Shown here: positions 6,361 to 6,479 of the stretch, piece after piece
Layout: each line of letters begins with the position of its first letter
Numbering within the stretch: position 1 is the first letter of the stretch
Made by a program: the position numbers and the translations under genes
Origin: an uncultured bacterium
Lineage (GTDB): Bacteria; Patescibacteriota; Patescibacteriia; UBA1558; GWA2-36-10
Reading direction: 5' to 3'
NCBI GenBank assembly: GCA_937870675.1
Contig: CALMZN010000048.1
Coordinates: 1 to 6,479, forward strand
DNA: 6,479 bases
The notes under the pieces: generated by a model
What the model was told of the DNA's origin: nothing
What the model saw: the letters and a program-made list of their open reading frames with translations, nothing else
Databases searched by the model: none

Positions 6361-6479
6361 ACAATTATCAGCGCAAACGTAAGTATTTATTTCTGATGAT
6401 TTACTCTTGGACGTGTAAGGGCACTAAAATAAACAAAAATGCTCATAGTCATGTTCTTCTGTGCCCGTATACATGTGTA
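6361..6479 (-). pseudogene. Upstream in-frame part of the vWA gene, interrupted by TAG
   Basis: Read in the vWA frame, 6423-6361 gives CPYTSKSSEINTYVCADNC, three cysteines in a style matching the downstream protein but with no ATG or GTG. TAG lies at 6426-6424. Before it the same frame reads on to the window edge as MYTGTEEHDYEHFCLF (ATG at 6474), again Cys- and aromatic-containing. The other two frames are less protein-like: one hits TGA early, the other reaches TAA near 6390 without cysteines after its ATG. Either the gene carries a nonsense mutation, or there is a base-call error, or the real upstream part sits in another frame. The rest of the gene lies outside the window. Confidence 0.5.

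Noticed and set aside
1..6479. Alternative genetic code (UGA as Gly or Trp, as in some Patescibacteria)
   Set aside because: All genes are full length under the standard code with no in-frame UGA. UGA is not used as a stop in these six genes, but six is too few to matter.

Overview
The window most resembles a Patescibacteria (Candidate Phyla Radiation) genome, probably near the Parcubacteria; this is inferred from protein style, not from a marker search. The supporting signs are compact, AT-leaning DNA, one-strand gene packing, membrane-anchored proteins with Asn-X dipeptide linkers followed by DxDxDG calcium-loop repeats, a short FtsZ ending in the DIPAFLR tail, and no recognisable Shine-Dalgarno at any checkable start. 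The standard code with UGA as stop fits: every long frame stays open under it. Stops used are TAA and TAG.

Every gene is on the minus strand, so transcription runs from high to low coordinates. In that order: (1) 6479-5368, a 5'-incomplete, Cys-rich von Willebrand factor A (vWA) surface protein whose reading frame is broken by an in-frame TAG at 6424-6426; (2) 5332-4226, a single-pass membrane protein with four thrombospondin type-3-like (TSP3) calcium loops and a six-cysteine C-terminal domain; (3) 4211-3246, a second single-pass protein with an Asn-rich linker, two TSP3-like loops and a C-terminal domain that may be PsbP-like; (4) 3253-2843, ybeY, the rRNA maturation endoribonuclease; (5) 2841-2506, dgkA, a small integral-membrane undecaprenol/diacylglycerol kinase; (6) 2429-1185, ftsA; (7) 1165 to the window edge, ftsZ, cut a few codons before its end. 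No ORF supplied for the window covers ftsZ because its frame runs off the left edge, but the reading frame is unambiguous.

Genes 2 to 5 are so tightly packed (gaps of 14 and 1 nt, one 8-nt overlap) that they look like one transcription unit. The only intergenic space of note is the 76 nt before ftsA, which holds a strong sigma-70-type promoter (TTGGCA, 17 nt, TATAAT), so ftsAZ probably has its own transcription start.

FtsZ and FtsA make the division ring and its membrane anchor, DgkA recycles or phosphorylates lipid carrier for envelope synthesis, and YbeY matures rRNA. The three upstream genes encode an apparent calcium-binding cell-surface set. No stretch over 300 bases lacks a gene. I see no tRNA, rRNA, CRISPR array, insertion sequence or clear terminator.
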